DNA of 64,000 nt, from positions 66,063,449-66,127,448 of the forward strand of contig NC_080688.1 of the NCBI RefSeq assembly GCF_030445035.2. Direction: 5' to 3'. Under the pieces are notes generated by a model. It was not told where the DNA came from. It did no database searches and saw only the letters and a list, made by a program, of their open reading frames with translations. The DNA is from Dasypus novemcinctus. Its lineage: Eukaryota; Chordata; Mammalia; Cingulata; Dasypodidae. Shown here in pieces: positions 1 to 32,960 of the stretch. The translations under genes and the position numbers were made by a program. Positions within the stretch are counted from its first letter, which is position 1, and each line of letters begins with the position of its first letter.

Positions 1-1250
1 TTGAATCTGTGTATCAATATGAATAGAACTGACATCTTAATAATATTTAGTCTTCCAATCCATACGCATGGACTGTTCTTCCAGTTATTTAGGGCTTTTT
101 TGATTTCTTTTAACACTGAGTTGCAGTTTTCTTGAATACAAGTGCTTTACAACGTTGGTTAAGTTTATTCCTATCTGAGTTTTATCTGTCATATTTTATT
201 TTCACCACTCTTTTGACACTTGTAGTTACTTTTATTGATATAATCTTCATTTCTAGACTATCTTCCAGGCCTCTGTCTCCTGTCTTTTCTTTTCAGGCTC
301 TAGCACAACCTTTAGTATTTCCTGAAAATCTGGGCTTTTGCTTAGAAATTCTGTTTCTGTTTATCTGTGAATATTCTAATCTTGCCCTTCTTTTTGAAAG
401 ACAATCTTGCTGGATATAAGATTCGTGGCTGGAAGTTTTCCTCTTGTAGTATCTTAAATATATCAGACCACTGTCTTCTTGCCTCCATGGTTTCTGGTGA
501 GAAATCAGCACTTAATCTTATTGGGTATTCCTTATATGTTATGCATTGCTTTTCCTTTGCTGTCCTCAGAATTCTTACTTTGTCATTGGCATGTGACATT
601 CTGATTAGTATGTGTCTCAGAGTTGGTCTATTTGGATTTTTTCAGATGGGAGTATGTTGTGCTTCTTGGACAGGGATATCTATGCCCTTCAATGGGGTTG
701 GGAAATTTTCTACCATTATTTCTTCAAATATTCCTTCTGCTCCCTTTCTCTCCTCTTCTCTTTCTGGGACACCCATGACATGTATTTTTTGCATGCCATT
801 TGCTGTTATTTAGTTCCCTGAGAACTTGTTCAATTTTTTTCCTTTCTTTTCTTCATCTGTTCTTTTATATGTTCACTTTCAGAGGCCATTTCTTCAAACT
901 CACCAATCATTTTACTCCTTCCTCAAATCTGCTATTATATGATTCCAGTGTTTTTAAAAATATCCTCTATTGTACCTTTCATTCCCATAAGATCTGCTAT
1001 TTTTCTATGTATGCTTTCAAATTCTTCTTTGTGGTCATCCAGTTTCTTCTTAATATTCTTAATCTCTTTAGCCATCTCACTGAATTTATTAAGGAGATTT
1101 GTTTGAACATCTAAGATTAGGTGTCTCAACTCCTTTATGTCATCTGGATGCTTATCTTGTTCCTTTAACTGGGCTATATCTTCCTGTTTCTTGGTGTGGG
1201 TTGCAAAGTCAATGTCCTTTGATATTAGTTTTGTCATCTGTAAATCCTTT
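1..1250 (-). mobile_element. L1 remnant (ORF1 and part of ORF2), antisense
   Basis: On the minus strand, 1237-935 reads as the coiled-coil part of an L1 ORF1 protein, and 830-350 continues through its RNA-binding and C-terminal region. Bases 1-130 resemble an ORF2 piece. The same ORF1 stretch recurs at 56640-57220. Stops and frameshifts are frequent; there is no coding function. It lies in ACAA2 intron 5. Confidence 0.75.
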
Positions 1251-1415
1251 TAACTATAAAATCTCATGATTCCTAGTGGAAAAAGTTCTATGAAAGTCAA
1301 TTATATTTCCCCTGAAACAAAAGAACAAGGTAATCTCTTAAATAGCCGGTCTAAAAATGCAAATATACCTGGCTTCTCAAGACAACCCCTAAAGTTCCAT
1401 TAATATATACTGTCT

Positions 1416-1602
1416 GGGAAGCAGATGTGGCTCAAGCGGTTGGGCACCTGCCTACCACATGGGAGGTCCCGGATTTGGTTCCCGGTGCCTCCTAAAAAAA
1501 AACAAAAAAGAAGACAAGCACACAACAGACAGACACAGAGAACAGAAAGTGAGTGCAAAGAACAATGGGGGATTAGGTAAAGAAATAAATCTTTAAGATA
1601 TA
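1416..1602 (+). mobile_element. DAS-type SINE, long form with internal deletion
   Basis: Starts with the tRNA-like head GAAGCAGATGTGGCTCAAGC, has a B-box-like TTTGGTTCCCGG, then an A-rich body ending AAGAAATAAATCTTTAAG. The middle part seen in full copies (for example 15794-16203) is missing. Confidence 0.85.
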
Positions 1603-1680
1603 TATATACACACACACACACACACTCATACACACTGTAAAGAAATAAAACAAATCTTTAAAATATACATACACACACAG
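1597..1680. repeat. TA/CA microsatellite
   Basis: Alternating TA then CA dinucleotides at 1597-1635, with a second short CA/TA run to 1680, directly after the SINE tail. Confidence 0.85.
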
Positions 1681-2004
1681 TATAAGTTTCATCATTATAT
1701 ATACAGGCACTATTCAAATGGAGAAGATTCTTTGAAATTTTGATCAATAGGTCAAGTGAGAGTAAAGTAATTTAAACTAGAAAGAGAAGGAATTAGATAA
1801 TCTGTAGAAAATGTGGCCAACCAATTTTAATCTAGACTGGTAAGATCAAATACCCATAAAAGAGCTAATACATAGCTGTACGGAAACTGAAAAAAAAAAA
1901 AAGGATACATCAGTCATGGAAGAGATAAAGAATAACAGACTTTATATTTATTTGAATGTGACCTGCATTGTTGGTGCCTAACAAATGAAAGACCATCTCC
2001 ATTC

Positions 2005-2220
2005 TTTAGATCTGCATTGCCATTAGCCACATTTGACTATTTAAATTAATTCAATTAAAATAGAATAAAATAAATCAGGTCCTCGTTTGCACCAGCCATA
2101 TAAAAAACACTCAAGAGCCAGTGTGGCTGGTAGCTTCTGTATTGGATGGAATAGATATAGAATGTTTCCATCATCACAGAAAGTTCTATTGGACATCAGT
2201 GCTCTAGAGCAGTGTTTCCC
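2005..2220. repeat. Old hAT-type DNA transposon (MITE) remnant
   Basis: Contains the widespread mammalian motif TAGCCACATTTGACTATTTA and a matching end near CAGTGCTCTAGAGCA. It carries no gene. The assignment to the hAT-Charlie group is by resemblance only. Confidence 0.5.
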
Positions 2221-2699
2221 TGGCCTATGTGTAGACCTGAAAACTCTACCAAGAGAAAATGTGTATAGTGATAGGTGACCAAAGGAAGGGAGGTGATTGG
2301 TGGAGGAATGATAATTGACAAATCGTGGGAGGGCAAGTTATGAAATATGTTGAGGAAAAAGCAGTATAATCTTAAAAAAATAAGATGATAGCAGTAGCAA
2401 CAGTCCCTCATTTTTTATGATTGAGTGCTTTTCGACATATACTCTATTAATCTTCTCATTAAAGTCAGGTCCAAATTTCAACATGCTATGATTATCAGAA
2501 ACCAGCCACACTTGAAAGATTAATAGGGCACAGATGTCCTGTTAGGAACTTTTGCCACAAAGGGCTAATGAAGAAACAAGAGCAAAATCTAAGGAATAAA
2601 AAGGTCAAGAACCAACAAAACAAAACAAAACAAAAACAATACAAACTATTCTAGTTTGCTGAATAACTCAGGGGAAATATTTATCCAAGGGACTCTTTT

Positions 2700-3596
2700 A
2701 TCACCTGGACAACGGAAACAGTGGTCATTAAACCATTTCTCTACTATTTTGAGAGACTGCAAAAGTGAAAATTATGCAAAGGATCTGAATAGACATTTCT
2801 CTAAAGAAGACATACAAATGGTCAACAAGCACATTAAAAGATGCTCAATAGCATTAGCAATCAGGGAGATGCAAATCAAAACCACAATACACTACATACG
2901 CACTAGGATGGCTAGAATAAAAAAGTAGTAACAAGTATTGACGAGGCTGTAAAGAAATCAGAACCATAACACACAGCTGCTAAGAATGTAAAATGGTGCA
3001 GGTGCTTTGGAAAACGGAATAGCAGTTCCTCAAACGATAAAACATAGGCACCATAAGACCCAGTGATTCCACTCCTAGGAATATAGCCAAGAGAAATAAA
3101 AGCATGTCCATACCAAAACTTGTATATGAATGTTCAAAGCAGCATTATTCATAATAGACAAAAGGTGAAAACAACCCAAATGTCCATCAACTGAAGAATG
3201 AATAAACAAATTGTGGTATATCCACACAATGGAATATTTGGCCATAAAAAAGAAAAAAGTAATGATACATGTATGAACCTTGCAATCATTATACTAAGTG
3301 AAAAAAGTCACAAAGAATCACATATTATAAGAGTCCAATGATATGAAATGTCCTTAATAGATAAATCTTTAAAGACAGAAAGTAGATTAGTGGTTGCCTA
3401 GAGCTGAGAAGGTCTGGGGGAAATGAGAGGACTGCTAATGGGCATGGGGTTGCTTTCTGGAAGTGATGAAATGTTTTAAAATTGTGGTGATGGTTGCACA
3501 ATTCTGTGACTATACTAAAAACCAGTGAATTGTACACTTCAAAAGGGTAGATTATATTGTATGTGAATTGTATCTCAATAAAACTATTTATTAAAA
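2700..3596 (+). mobile_element. L1 3' end (end of ORF2 and 3' UTR)
   Basis: Sense-strand L1 sequence: the ORF2 C-terminal region (frame around 2760-2926, ending RMARIKK) followed by the typical TGGTATATCCACACAATGGA block and an A-rich end at 3590. It is 5'-truncated. Confidence 0.85.
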
Positions 3597-4439
3597 AAGA
3601 AACTGTATGAGCAATAGCCTAACTCTCATTATATCTGAGTGAAAATTCCTACAGTTTAAAGTTTGGTTAGTGGCTGACAAGTGAATCAGTGGCTTTTCGT
3701 TAGAAATACTCATAATATACTCTAAAAATTAATAGAAAATAAATAAATGTACAGGTGATAGGATGCCTAAACTTGTATTTTTTTTAAAAAAAGATTTATT
3801 TATTTATTTCTCTCCCCTTCCTAAACTTGTATTTCAAAAGTAAGCTTGCTTTAATTTCATCTACTCTCAGAAACCAGAAGACAAGGAAGACCATCTGGAC
3901 ATTAGGAAATCAGTAAATATAAAAATTTATCAAATTTTAAAAAAAGGTAAACGGCATCTTGCATATACAGAGGGACTGCTAAATGCCATATACTGAAACA
4001 AGTTATGTTTTAGCTTAAATATTTTAACTAGAGAAATAGTCTAGCAACTTTTTTTTTCTAGAAGTATTTGTCACAGACACTTGGATTCCCCATTCTGCTG
4101 TTGTCAAACTTACACAGTACTATAGACTGGCTGATCTGTTAGCTATAGATATAATGGAACTAAATAGATAAACAAAGTTATCTATTTCACCATGTCATCT
4201 ATGACTGAAATTTAACAATTCCAGGGAAGATGAAGAAATTATCTGAGCTGTCACTAACACAGCTATAGTAAGTAAAACATCTCACTTACTCTCATCTTCA
4301 CAGACTGAATGGACTATAGTAAAGCAGAGGATACCTTACATACATATATACTATAGCACAGGACAGGGTAAGTCAGGAATAATGTCATCACCTTAATTCT
4401 GATGTCAAAACACTTCTCACATCTGCCCTCATGTTTTCA
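3597..4439. other. ACAA2 intron 5, mostly unassigned
   Basis: AT-rich intron sequence with no gene signal. A short A/T-rich SINE tail (AAAGATTTATTTATTTATTT, 3787-3806) is the only recognisable item. No thiolase exon is present. Confidence 0.6.
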
Positions 4440-4590
4440 CAGGTAAGACAGGAAAATATTGTTATATCCATTTTACAGATGCTCAATGAATAATTGACTT
4501 GACTGAGGTCAGGTAACTTGTAAGTGGCAGAACTTAAAACAGATTTTATAACTTTTGACTTCTAAACCAATACTTTTCCACTATAAATGT
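4440..4590 (+). repeat. MIR SINE remnant
   Basis: MIR core-like order: TATCCATTTTACAGATGCTC, then GAGGTCAGGTAACTTG and AAGTGGCAGAACTT. Old and diverged. Confidence 0.65.
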
Positions 4591-5370
4591 ATAACTAAAA
4601 GACAAGAGAGTGAGTTGGATGTAGCGGCTCCATTTTCCTCAACCTTTGAAAGGCTAAAGTGGACCCCATCCTCACTATTTCAAATGCTTAATACCTCCAA
4701 CAAGAATTTAAACATACTTCTAAGACACTAAGTTTAATTTTAAAAATCTTTTTTAAAAGACTAATTTCCGTAACTCACCATAATGATAAAAGAACTGAGG
4801 TCATATTATTAATTCTGGATTGGTTCCATAGCAGTGTGTTACATTACACAACAGCATCATAATTAGGGGCTTGGACTATTTTTAAGTCTCTAGGGTCAGG
4901 TGCAATAATTTCCAATTAGGAATGGGAGTGGGAGGAATATAAGACCCAATGGGTCTTTTCAAAATACATCATCCCCTCATTATGATTACAACATGCCTCA
5001 TGGGGGAGTACAACTTCCCCAGCTCAGTTGCCACAGAAAGTTATGACCTCCAATGGAGTATATCATATCCTTCAGTGTTCTCAACCAACAACTGGACAAG
5101 TTCAGGACAAAATTCAAATGTCCAATAGGGCTAATTAGCAATATCACTTTTTAAACAGTATTAACTTGTTTCAAAAGAGAAATTTCCAGTTAATTTTATG
5201 GCAATTAACAGACTATCTAATCAACTAAAAACAATGGAATGATGAAAAACATGTAACTGTCAAACAATTTTTAACTATTATTATAGGATCAATAAAATAT
5301 GAAATAATGAAAATCTTTCCTGTATCTTTTTATTACTCCACAGACCATTATATTATTGGATTTCACCAAC
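4591..5370. other. ACAA2 intron 5, unassigned
   Basis: No open frame, RNA gene or repeat that I can name. The next ACAA2 exon (residues after 193) was looked for on the minus strand and not seen. Confidence 0.5.
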
Positions 5371-26375
<21,005 letters not shown>

Positions 26376-27094
26376 GGCGGCGGCTCGGCGGCGGCTGGGC
26401 GAGGCCACTCTCCTCAAAGGTGCCTCACGCAGCTGACGCAAAGCCGCGACCGACACCCCAAACGTTCAGAGTGGGGGCGGCGCCATACGCGCCCCGCCCC
26501 TCCCCTCTCACCCACTTTCCACGGCCCGCCCACGCCCCACGGGCTGCTGCCTTCTTCGCCCCGTTGCGGTGGAGCCAGGGGTAACAAAAACTTTCTGGAG
26601 ACTGGTCTGGGGGAAAGCAAGCTTTCCTTGTGGGCGGACTTTTCCCCTCACGTTAATTTTTGAAAAAGGTGTTCCTTCTCGATTTCCAAATCAAGATAAT
26701 GATTTGGCTCTCCCCTATCCATCCTATCCCTGGTCCCTACAAACCTCTCTCCCCCCAGGTATTTCTTCCCCTTCATCGGCACTACCGGATCTCCTACATA
26801 ACTGACGTCTTCCAGCCTAAAGCGTGGAAACTGGTCGGGGTGGCTGGGCGCCCGCGTGGGCGGACTGGGGCGGGACCGGAAGTGGTGGCCGGGACCCGGA
26901 AGCGGGTGGGCGGGGCGCGGCGGCTTACGCTGTGGCGCTGTGCTCAGGCCTCTGGGCCTTGCGGCTTCGCAGATCAGTGGGCAGAGGCCTAGATCTCTTC
27001 GCGGGACGAAGGAGGCGTGGTGGGCGGGAGGCATGGTGGGTGGGAGGCGAAGAGGTTGGCTTCGGGGGTGTAGCGAACGTAGTAGGTTAGGGGC

Positions 27095-27400
27095 GCCCGG
27101 GGATCCCTGATCCAGCCCCTGGATGAGCCCTCAATATTTTCCTTATATGATCGGGCCTTTTTGTGGGCGGCGCCGCCTGCCCGGAGCCTGAGAGGATTAT
27201 GAAAATTGCCGGGTGATGTGGGGCCAGGGGACCGGGCGCGGGGAGGTAGGGGGCAAGGGTAGTCGGGTAGGCCGGAGAGGCGGAAGGTTTAGGGAACCTC
27301 TGCTGCTGTGAGCCCTGGTCGGTGATGACGTGACCACTGCGCAATCTGAGTTCTTAGGACCAGGTGATGGAGTGTGGCTGAGAATGGACTGAGACCGGGC
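27095..27400 (+). ncRNA. SCARNA17: SCARNA17 (mgU12-22/U4-8), box C/D small Cajal body RNA
   Basis: This RNA guides 2'-O-methylation of spliceosomal RNAs U12 and U4 in Cajal bodies. The 5' domain has a degenerate C box (TGGATGA, 27120-27126), a guide at 27136-27146 complementary to U12 around G18-U28, and a D-type box ATGA (27147-27150); the fifth base upstream of that box faces U12 G22. The 3' domain is canonical: stem CTGGTC (27315-27320), C box GTGATGA (27322-27328), guide 27334-27344 complementary to U4 5-15, box CTGA (27346-27349) whose fifth upstream base faces U4 C8, C' box GTGATGG (27364-27370), D box CTGA (27389-27392) and closing stem GACCGG (27393-27398). Both targets agree with the RNA's name. 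It lies divergently upstream of ACAA2, as I recall for human. The 5' end is approximate; the human RNA is about 420 nt, so transcription may start nearer 26980. Confidence 0.9.
27315..27398 (+). ncRNA. SCARNA17: mgU4-8 domain of SCARNA17
   Basis: A self-contained C/D guide of about 84 nt with a terminal stem, the kind of domain that can be cut out of the longer scaRNA. The guide CCACTGCGCAA pairs with the 5' end of U4 without a mismatch over 11 bases and directs methylation of C8. A second CTGA at 27378-27381 is an alternative D box, but the one at 27389 abuts the stem and fits the kink-turn better. Confidence 0.88.
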
Positions 27401-27599
27401 GAGCAGGAGGCGGCTTGGGCAGAGGTGCGGGACAGTTCCAGGACTCTTGAGAAGGATGAGGCTGCCCCGAGCATGCGTCGTGTGGGTGGGAAGACGTGTT
27501 GGGCAGCCCTGGCCTTCCTGTGAGCCGTCACGCGTGCCTGCCCAGGATCCTGCTTTTTAAATTCCTTGGTGGCCCTCTTCGCAGTGTTGTTTTTTTAAA

Positions 27600-27870
27600 C
27601 CCAGCTTTCTTATTGTGGAAACTTTAAAACATACAGAAAAGTGAAAACACCCATATACCCACCACCTAATATTCTACAATAGTTAACATTTTGCTATATT
27701 TGCTATATGACATCTATTCTCCTGTTCTTTCATCAAACCATCTTAATTTTTCTGCGGTCAGTACACTTTTATGCACCTTAGTACGTTTATTCCTGAACAC
27801 TTAAGTGTGCATTTCATTAATTAGAGTTCAATGTTTATTTACTTTTGATTTTCATTTAAGGCAAATTTCT
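27600..27870 (-). repeat. Old LINE 3' UTR-like fragment
   Basis: TTATTGTGGAAACTTTAAAACATACAG-like opening and CACCACCTAATATTCTACAA match a common old mammalian LINE tail in outline. The family is uncertain. Confidence 0.45.
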
Positions 27871-27904
27871 GTAGTTAATTATACAATTGTTAGGTTGGAT
27901 GAAT

Positions 27905-28315
27905 GTTTTAGTTTCTTGGCTGCTAAAACAAATACCATACAAAGGGTTGACTTGACAGAAATCTTATGACTTGGATTCAAAGGCTAGATGGCTTGCTTCT
28001 CAGGGTCAGTATCTTGGGTTTCCTTGGCTTTTCTGTCACATTGCAATGGAAATGGCAGCATCTTCCTCTTTCTCTCTAATTCCATTGACTTAACAGCTTC
28101 TTGCTTCTTCCTTGGCTTCTTTTTCCATGTCCTATTTCCTTTGCTTATAAGGACTTAAACCATATTGGATTAAGTCCCTCCCATGACTGGGCATACCTTG
28201 ACTAATAATATCTTCAAAGATTCTGTTTGCAAATGGATTCACACCCATAGGACCAGGGGTTGGGACCTGAACATGCTATTTGTGGGGGGCATGATTCAAT
28301 CCCTGAGTTTCACAA
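27905..28315 (+). mobile_element. MLT1-like LTR (MaLR)
   Basis: Starts TGTTTTAGTTTCTTGGCTGC, has the family's TTATAAGGACTTAAACCATA and ATTGGATTAAGTCCC, and ends near GGGGGGCATGATTCAATCC. It lies just beyond the CpG island. Confidence 0.7.
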
Positions 28316-28689
28316 ACTTACCTGGTCTTGTAACCCAAATCAGTATCAGGGTATAATTAGAACATGTTTGATTCCTTCATTCCCCTACCCACCCTATACC
28401 TCCCAGGCAACTACTGTTCTCTTGTTTTTCTCCCCATTTCTTGCAATTTGTCTCTCTGGTTTATTCCTTATCTCCCTTCCATGACTTTTATTTGAATGAA
28501 TCAAGGAAATTGACAGTCAATTCAATACTTAAGTTCTGAGGGTCATCAACTTTTTAAATATGTATGTAAACTCCTTTATCACAACAAATGTATATAGTTA
28601 GTAGAATTCTAACTTAGATCAAAAGTGTTCAACATACTCAATAATTTTTTCACCCACCTATGCTAGATGATGAACAGGGAGTAATGAAA

Positions 28690-28995
28690 AAAGCTACCAT
28701 TTATTGGACAGTATGTGCTCAGTATTGTGCCAGGCCTTTCACATACATTATAATTCATATATCTAGACAATATAATTATATAGTGATTTATAATTTATAT
28801 GCATGAAATCCAAATTGAGGGACATTCTGAACAACATGAAACAGGTGGTTTCCTCTCATCTTATCAATGAGGACCCTTGGGCCAAGAGAGAATAAAGAAC
28901 TTGCCAAGGCCTCACATCTAGAAAACTGCCGAGTCAAAATTTTGAACCCAAGACTCTCAGAAGCCCAAGGCCTGTGTTCTCTCCAAGGTTTTCAG
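28690..28995 (+). repeat. MIR SINE
   Basis: In order: AGCTACCATTTATTGGACAG, GTGCCAGGCCTTTCACATAC, AGAACTTGCCAAGGCCTCAC and CCCAAGACTCTCAGAAGC. Clear MIR layout. Confidence 0.82.
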
Positions 28996-30654
28996 ATGTA
29001 GCATATAGGAGTAGGGGTAGAAACAAAGACAGGTATCATTAACTTATATTTTTTATTATAGAAAATAGGAAAGGGGTGGCCATCAAGTATGTGAATTGTC
29101 CTTGAAAGAAGAAATAAAGTAGTTGGGAAGAAACCTTGATAAGTTTAACTTTTTACACTTGTCGGTATAGGGTACCCTAATTCAAGTAGGTTTTTTTGCT
29201 TTGTTTTGTTTGTTCTGGGGAAGTGGGAGTGGGAGAATGAGATAAAGTATGGTATCAGCTAGATGGAACATTGAGACAGTATGCCACCACTAGAGGTCCA
29301 GCCATTCTCAACCAGGGTCCACAGAATAATTGAGTCTTACATGAAATTATTCGAGTGAGTATTTTCTTAATTCTCCGAAGGATGGTACAGAGCAAGTACC
29401 ATTCTAGATGCCTAGATAAGCTATTTCGTTATGTATAAAGGATTCCTTAGGGCATTAGAAAGCTAATTAGAGCCTCATTAGTGTTGGAAAGTTTATTACT
29501 CAGTTTCAGTATTTTTTGCCATTGTTGTTGATCATTGTTAAAGGGTTATAAATGGTTTAAATAATAGGATTTTTATTGTTTCACATAGCAAGAAGTCTGT
29601 AGATAGATGGCCGAGATTAATTAAGCAATTCTGCCATGTCATCAAGGATCTGGGGTTTTGGTTGCTACAGCTGTAGGCATCATGTCCTCATAAAACCATG
29701 TCCAAATAGAGGAAGGTGGGTATTTCTCACATTCTCTTTATCAAGGAAAACCTTTCCCTCAGTTTCCATTGGTCAGAATTGAACTGTATACTCAAGTCAT
29801 AGCTGCAAAAATGGCTGGGAAAACAGCTATATAGCTCTTTCAGCTCCTGTCTTGGCAAGTGGCTCTGCCGGTAAGGAAGGTAGACACTAGAAAAGGCTGT
29901 TGGGTAGGTGACCATTGGTGTCAGCCATAAAGGCATTTACTAGCCATCATACAGTAGACTTTTATACAATCTGCATCTTCTCATACTGCATATTGACATC
30001 TCTACATTGCTAGGATGAATTTAGACATTCACATTTCTCACGTTTGAAAATTTGGAGCTCTGGTGTCTTGGCACTACCTTTCAACCAGAAGTTCAGCTTT
30101 TGCAGTGTCTTATTAGGGTACACAGCATTGTTTAGGCAGTTGTTAAGATCCTTTACCACATTTTGTTAAAATTTTACAAAAAATAAGTAGCAAGTAGAAA
30201 ACTTAAGATGCTAATAATGGGTGTGGTGCCTGGTACATGTGAGGTACTCAATAAATATTTGTGGTACTTAACAGAACTACTGATAATAACATTGAAATCA
30301 AAATCGAAGTCATTAGGTGAACCAAAATTAATATATTTTTTACCTCAGGCTCGTAATCAATGAATTTATGTCATTCAACTATGTGTTTGCAGTGAAGGAA
30401 AAAAATAGCATGATGTGAAGTAAATTATACCTAAATATGAAATCTTGAGAAAATAAATCTTTGAAAATTAGGGTTTTTTCCCATCAAAACTAGTCTAAAT
30501 ACAGAGAAAATTCTTGCTCTCTGGAGCTATTGAAAAGGAATACATTCTCCTTTAGTAAGAGAAGAAAATAGCTACTATTGTTCTCCTCTTAGACATTCAG
30601 CTTTCAAGCATTTCAAGAATACTGATATTCTATTCATGAACTATTATGATCAGT
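28996..30654. other. Intergenic, mostly unassigned
   Basis: No gene or RNA found. A short MIR-like piece is at 30228-30262 (TGGTGCCTGGTACATGTGAG, CTCAATAAATATTTG). Confidence 0.5.
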
Positions 30655-31065
30655 AATTGAAGATAATGTGGCATTGGTGTGGAGAAAGTGGCCATGGTGG
30701 CTGCTGGGTATGGGGAATGGGAGGAAGAGATGAGATGTGGAGGCGTTTTGGGGACTTGGAGTTGTCCCGGGTTATGCTGCAGGGACAGTTACCAGACATT
30801 GTATGTCCTCCCATGGCCCACTGGGTGGAAGGTGGAAGAGTGTGGGCTATGATGTGGACCATTGACCATGAGGTGCAGCGGTGCTCAGAGATGTATTCAT
30901 CGAATGCAATGAATGTCTTATGATGATGGAGGAGATTGTTGCTATGGGGGGAGGAGTGGTGTGAGGGGGGTGGGGGGTATATGGGGACCTCATATTTTTT
31001 TAATGTAATATTAAAAAAATAAAGACAAAATAAATGTGACAAAATATTTTTTTTAAAAAAGAAAT
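30655..31065 (+). mobile_element. L1 3' end (3' UTR and A-tail)
   Basis: Matches the reverse complement of 13790-14130: GAGAAAGTGGCCATGG, GGACAGTTACCAGACATTG, GAATGCAATGAATGTCTT, GGGGGTATATGGGGACCTC, then an A-rich end. It is 5'-truncated; the open frames on both strands are not genes. Confidence 0.85.
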
Positions 31066-31499
31066 GCCTTGTCATTTTTTCTGAACTTAATTTTGGGAAA
31101 AATGTAAAACATTAGAAAGGAGTACTATTTAAAGCATAAGACTGAAATTAGTGACTCAATAGTAAATTTGTAAAAACTCTAGTGGCAAGATTTCATCGGG
31201 ATTTCAGAAATATCTAGTCTCAACCCTTTCTCCCATATTATCTGTGTAATTGTTCTATGCAGAAGCACAATTTCTCTTACCTCCCTATAACATTCAATAT
31301 TGATGGTAGCTTAAGCAGCAGTGGCTTTAGATGCTTCCCTAATGAATGGTGGGGAAAGTTGGTAAAATTGGTAGGAACTAGGTCAATTTAAGAAAATTAG
31401 TGTATGAATTGGAATGAATGAGGCAATTGAGTTTACTAATCTTGAGTAGCTTGGAAAGTTATATATGCATTCACAGTTAATCTAACCCCTTTGGTGATA

Positions 31500-31860
31500 A
31501 CAATCATGATTAAGAATAAACTTGTATACCAATGTTTACAGAAGCATTATTCACAATAGTGGAAAGGTAAAAGCAGCCAATTCAAGGCATCATCACGTGA
31601 TGCTTTCTCCCTGAAGACTGGCTGCCAGCAATCCTGGACTCCTCTCTCATGTGGCAAGGCACATGATGGCATCTGCAGGTCTCTCCCTTCTTTTCCATTG
31701 CCTTTAGCTTCTAACTTCCTCTGCCTTTCTCTCTCAGCTTCTGTGGCTTTTCTCTCTGTATTCATCCCAGTTTATAAAGGACTCCAGTAAGAGGATTAAG
31801 AGCTACCCTGGTCACAACTTATTAATTAACTTGTGTCCAGCTCCACCCCAGTTATTTATT
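31500..31860. repeat. Small L1 piece followed by an LTR-like remnant
   Basis: AACTTGTATACCAATGTTTACAG (about 31518) is an L1 3' UTR block. The following GATGCTTTCTCCCTGAAGAC to TAAGAGGATTAAGAGCTACC resembles the xenarthran MLT1-like LTR at 52289. Confidence 0.5.
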
Positions 31861-32455
31861 AGCACCCCAATAGCATAAAATATTAGAATTTCTGAAGTTC
31901 AGGGAAGCTGATTTGATATTTTATGGCTCTTGTCTCATGTCTCCTGTCTCCTGCCCGTGATTAAATCCTCTTTTCCTTCCTAGTCTATTTTGTTATGTTT
32001 ACTTCTGCCATGCTGAGCAAACAAACCCAGCTGAGGACCCCTGGCCCTTCTTCAATTTGGCAGTCAATGTCAGGCAGATGTCCTTGTGAGAAAGATGAGA
32101 AAGACGCTACTCAGTGGCCTCCTGGACCCCCTCGGTGAGACATTTGCAAACCTCAGCTCTGCAGCCAGCAGAGTTACTCCGAGAGCCCAAAGGGACTCTC
32201 TTGCCTCAGGAGTACAGGCTCCCTAATGGCAGCAGGCTACAAAGAAAAACAGGTGCCACTCTCTGTGTGTAGTGTATGTCTGTTTGTTATTCTCTGTACT
32301 CTCATAAGACATTTCCTGCCAAAGCTATAAGTGGTTACTAACATACATGTTTTTTGGTTTGGTTTTAGAATAGGAAAGAGAGCAGCCTCTGGCGTAAAGA
32401 AACGTTGCTGAGCTTGGTGGCCTAGGTATTGGTTTTTCTGCTTGTTACCTAGAAT

Positions 32456-32960
32456 GGGAAATAATCAGAGTTCGAAAGTGAAGAGAAAAAAGCAACCCAC
32501 TGGTTGCATCATTAAGCACTGGAAACAATTTGGGTATGGATCCATTACTAAAAAGAGAGTGTTCCACTTTATAAGTAAGTCTGGCCTCAATGTATGTTAG
32601 AATGTGAGCAGAAATGGCCAATATAAGGATCTTTAGTGTATAATACTATTTTATAGTTAGACTGATTTTGTAGACGTTTGAATAAACGGGATGAAATTCC
32701 TTATATCTAGTACTTTATGGCATTAGCCCAAATTGAGAAACTTCAGAGAGAATGTTTCGGAGATGGTGTATTGCCAATTAGTCAGGCCAAGTAGCTTAGG
32801 TCCCCAGCACACTAAAATCAGAGAAAATGATGACTTGCTGCTCTGGCCGGTTAAGGCATTAGTTAGCAGACCATCTGTACAAAAACCGGAGTTAAATAAT
32901 TGCAAAGATGAGTGTAATAGGAACAAGGAAAAAAAACTTCCAAGACTCTAACTCAACTTG
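32456..32960 (+). pseudogene. ERV-5 gag 5' end remnant (plus strand)
   Basis: An ATG at 32456 opens MGNNQSSKVKRKKQPTG, with Gly at position 2 as in a myristoylated gag matrix, and KHWKQFGYGS follows. Stops come soon. The preceding 32000-32450 looks like an LTR end and leader, but I could not identify a primer site with certainty. It is interrupted at 32962 by ERV-3. Confidence 0.5.

Noticed and set aside
1-5370. Search for ACAA2 exons 6-10
   Set aside because: No minus-strand stretch matches the remaining thiolase sequence with splice sites; they should lie beyond the left edge.
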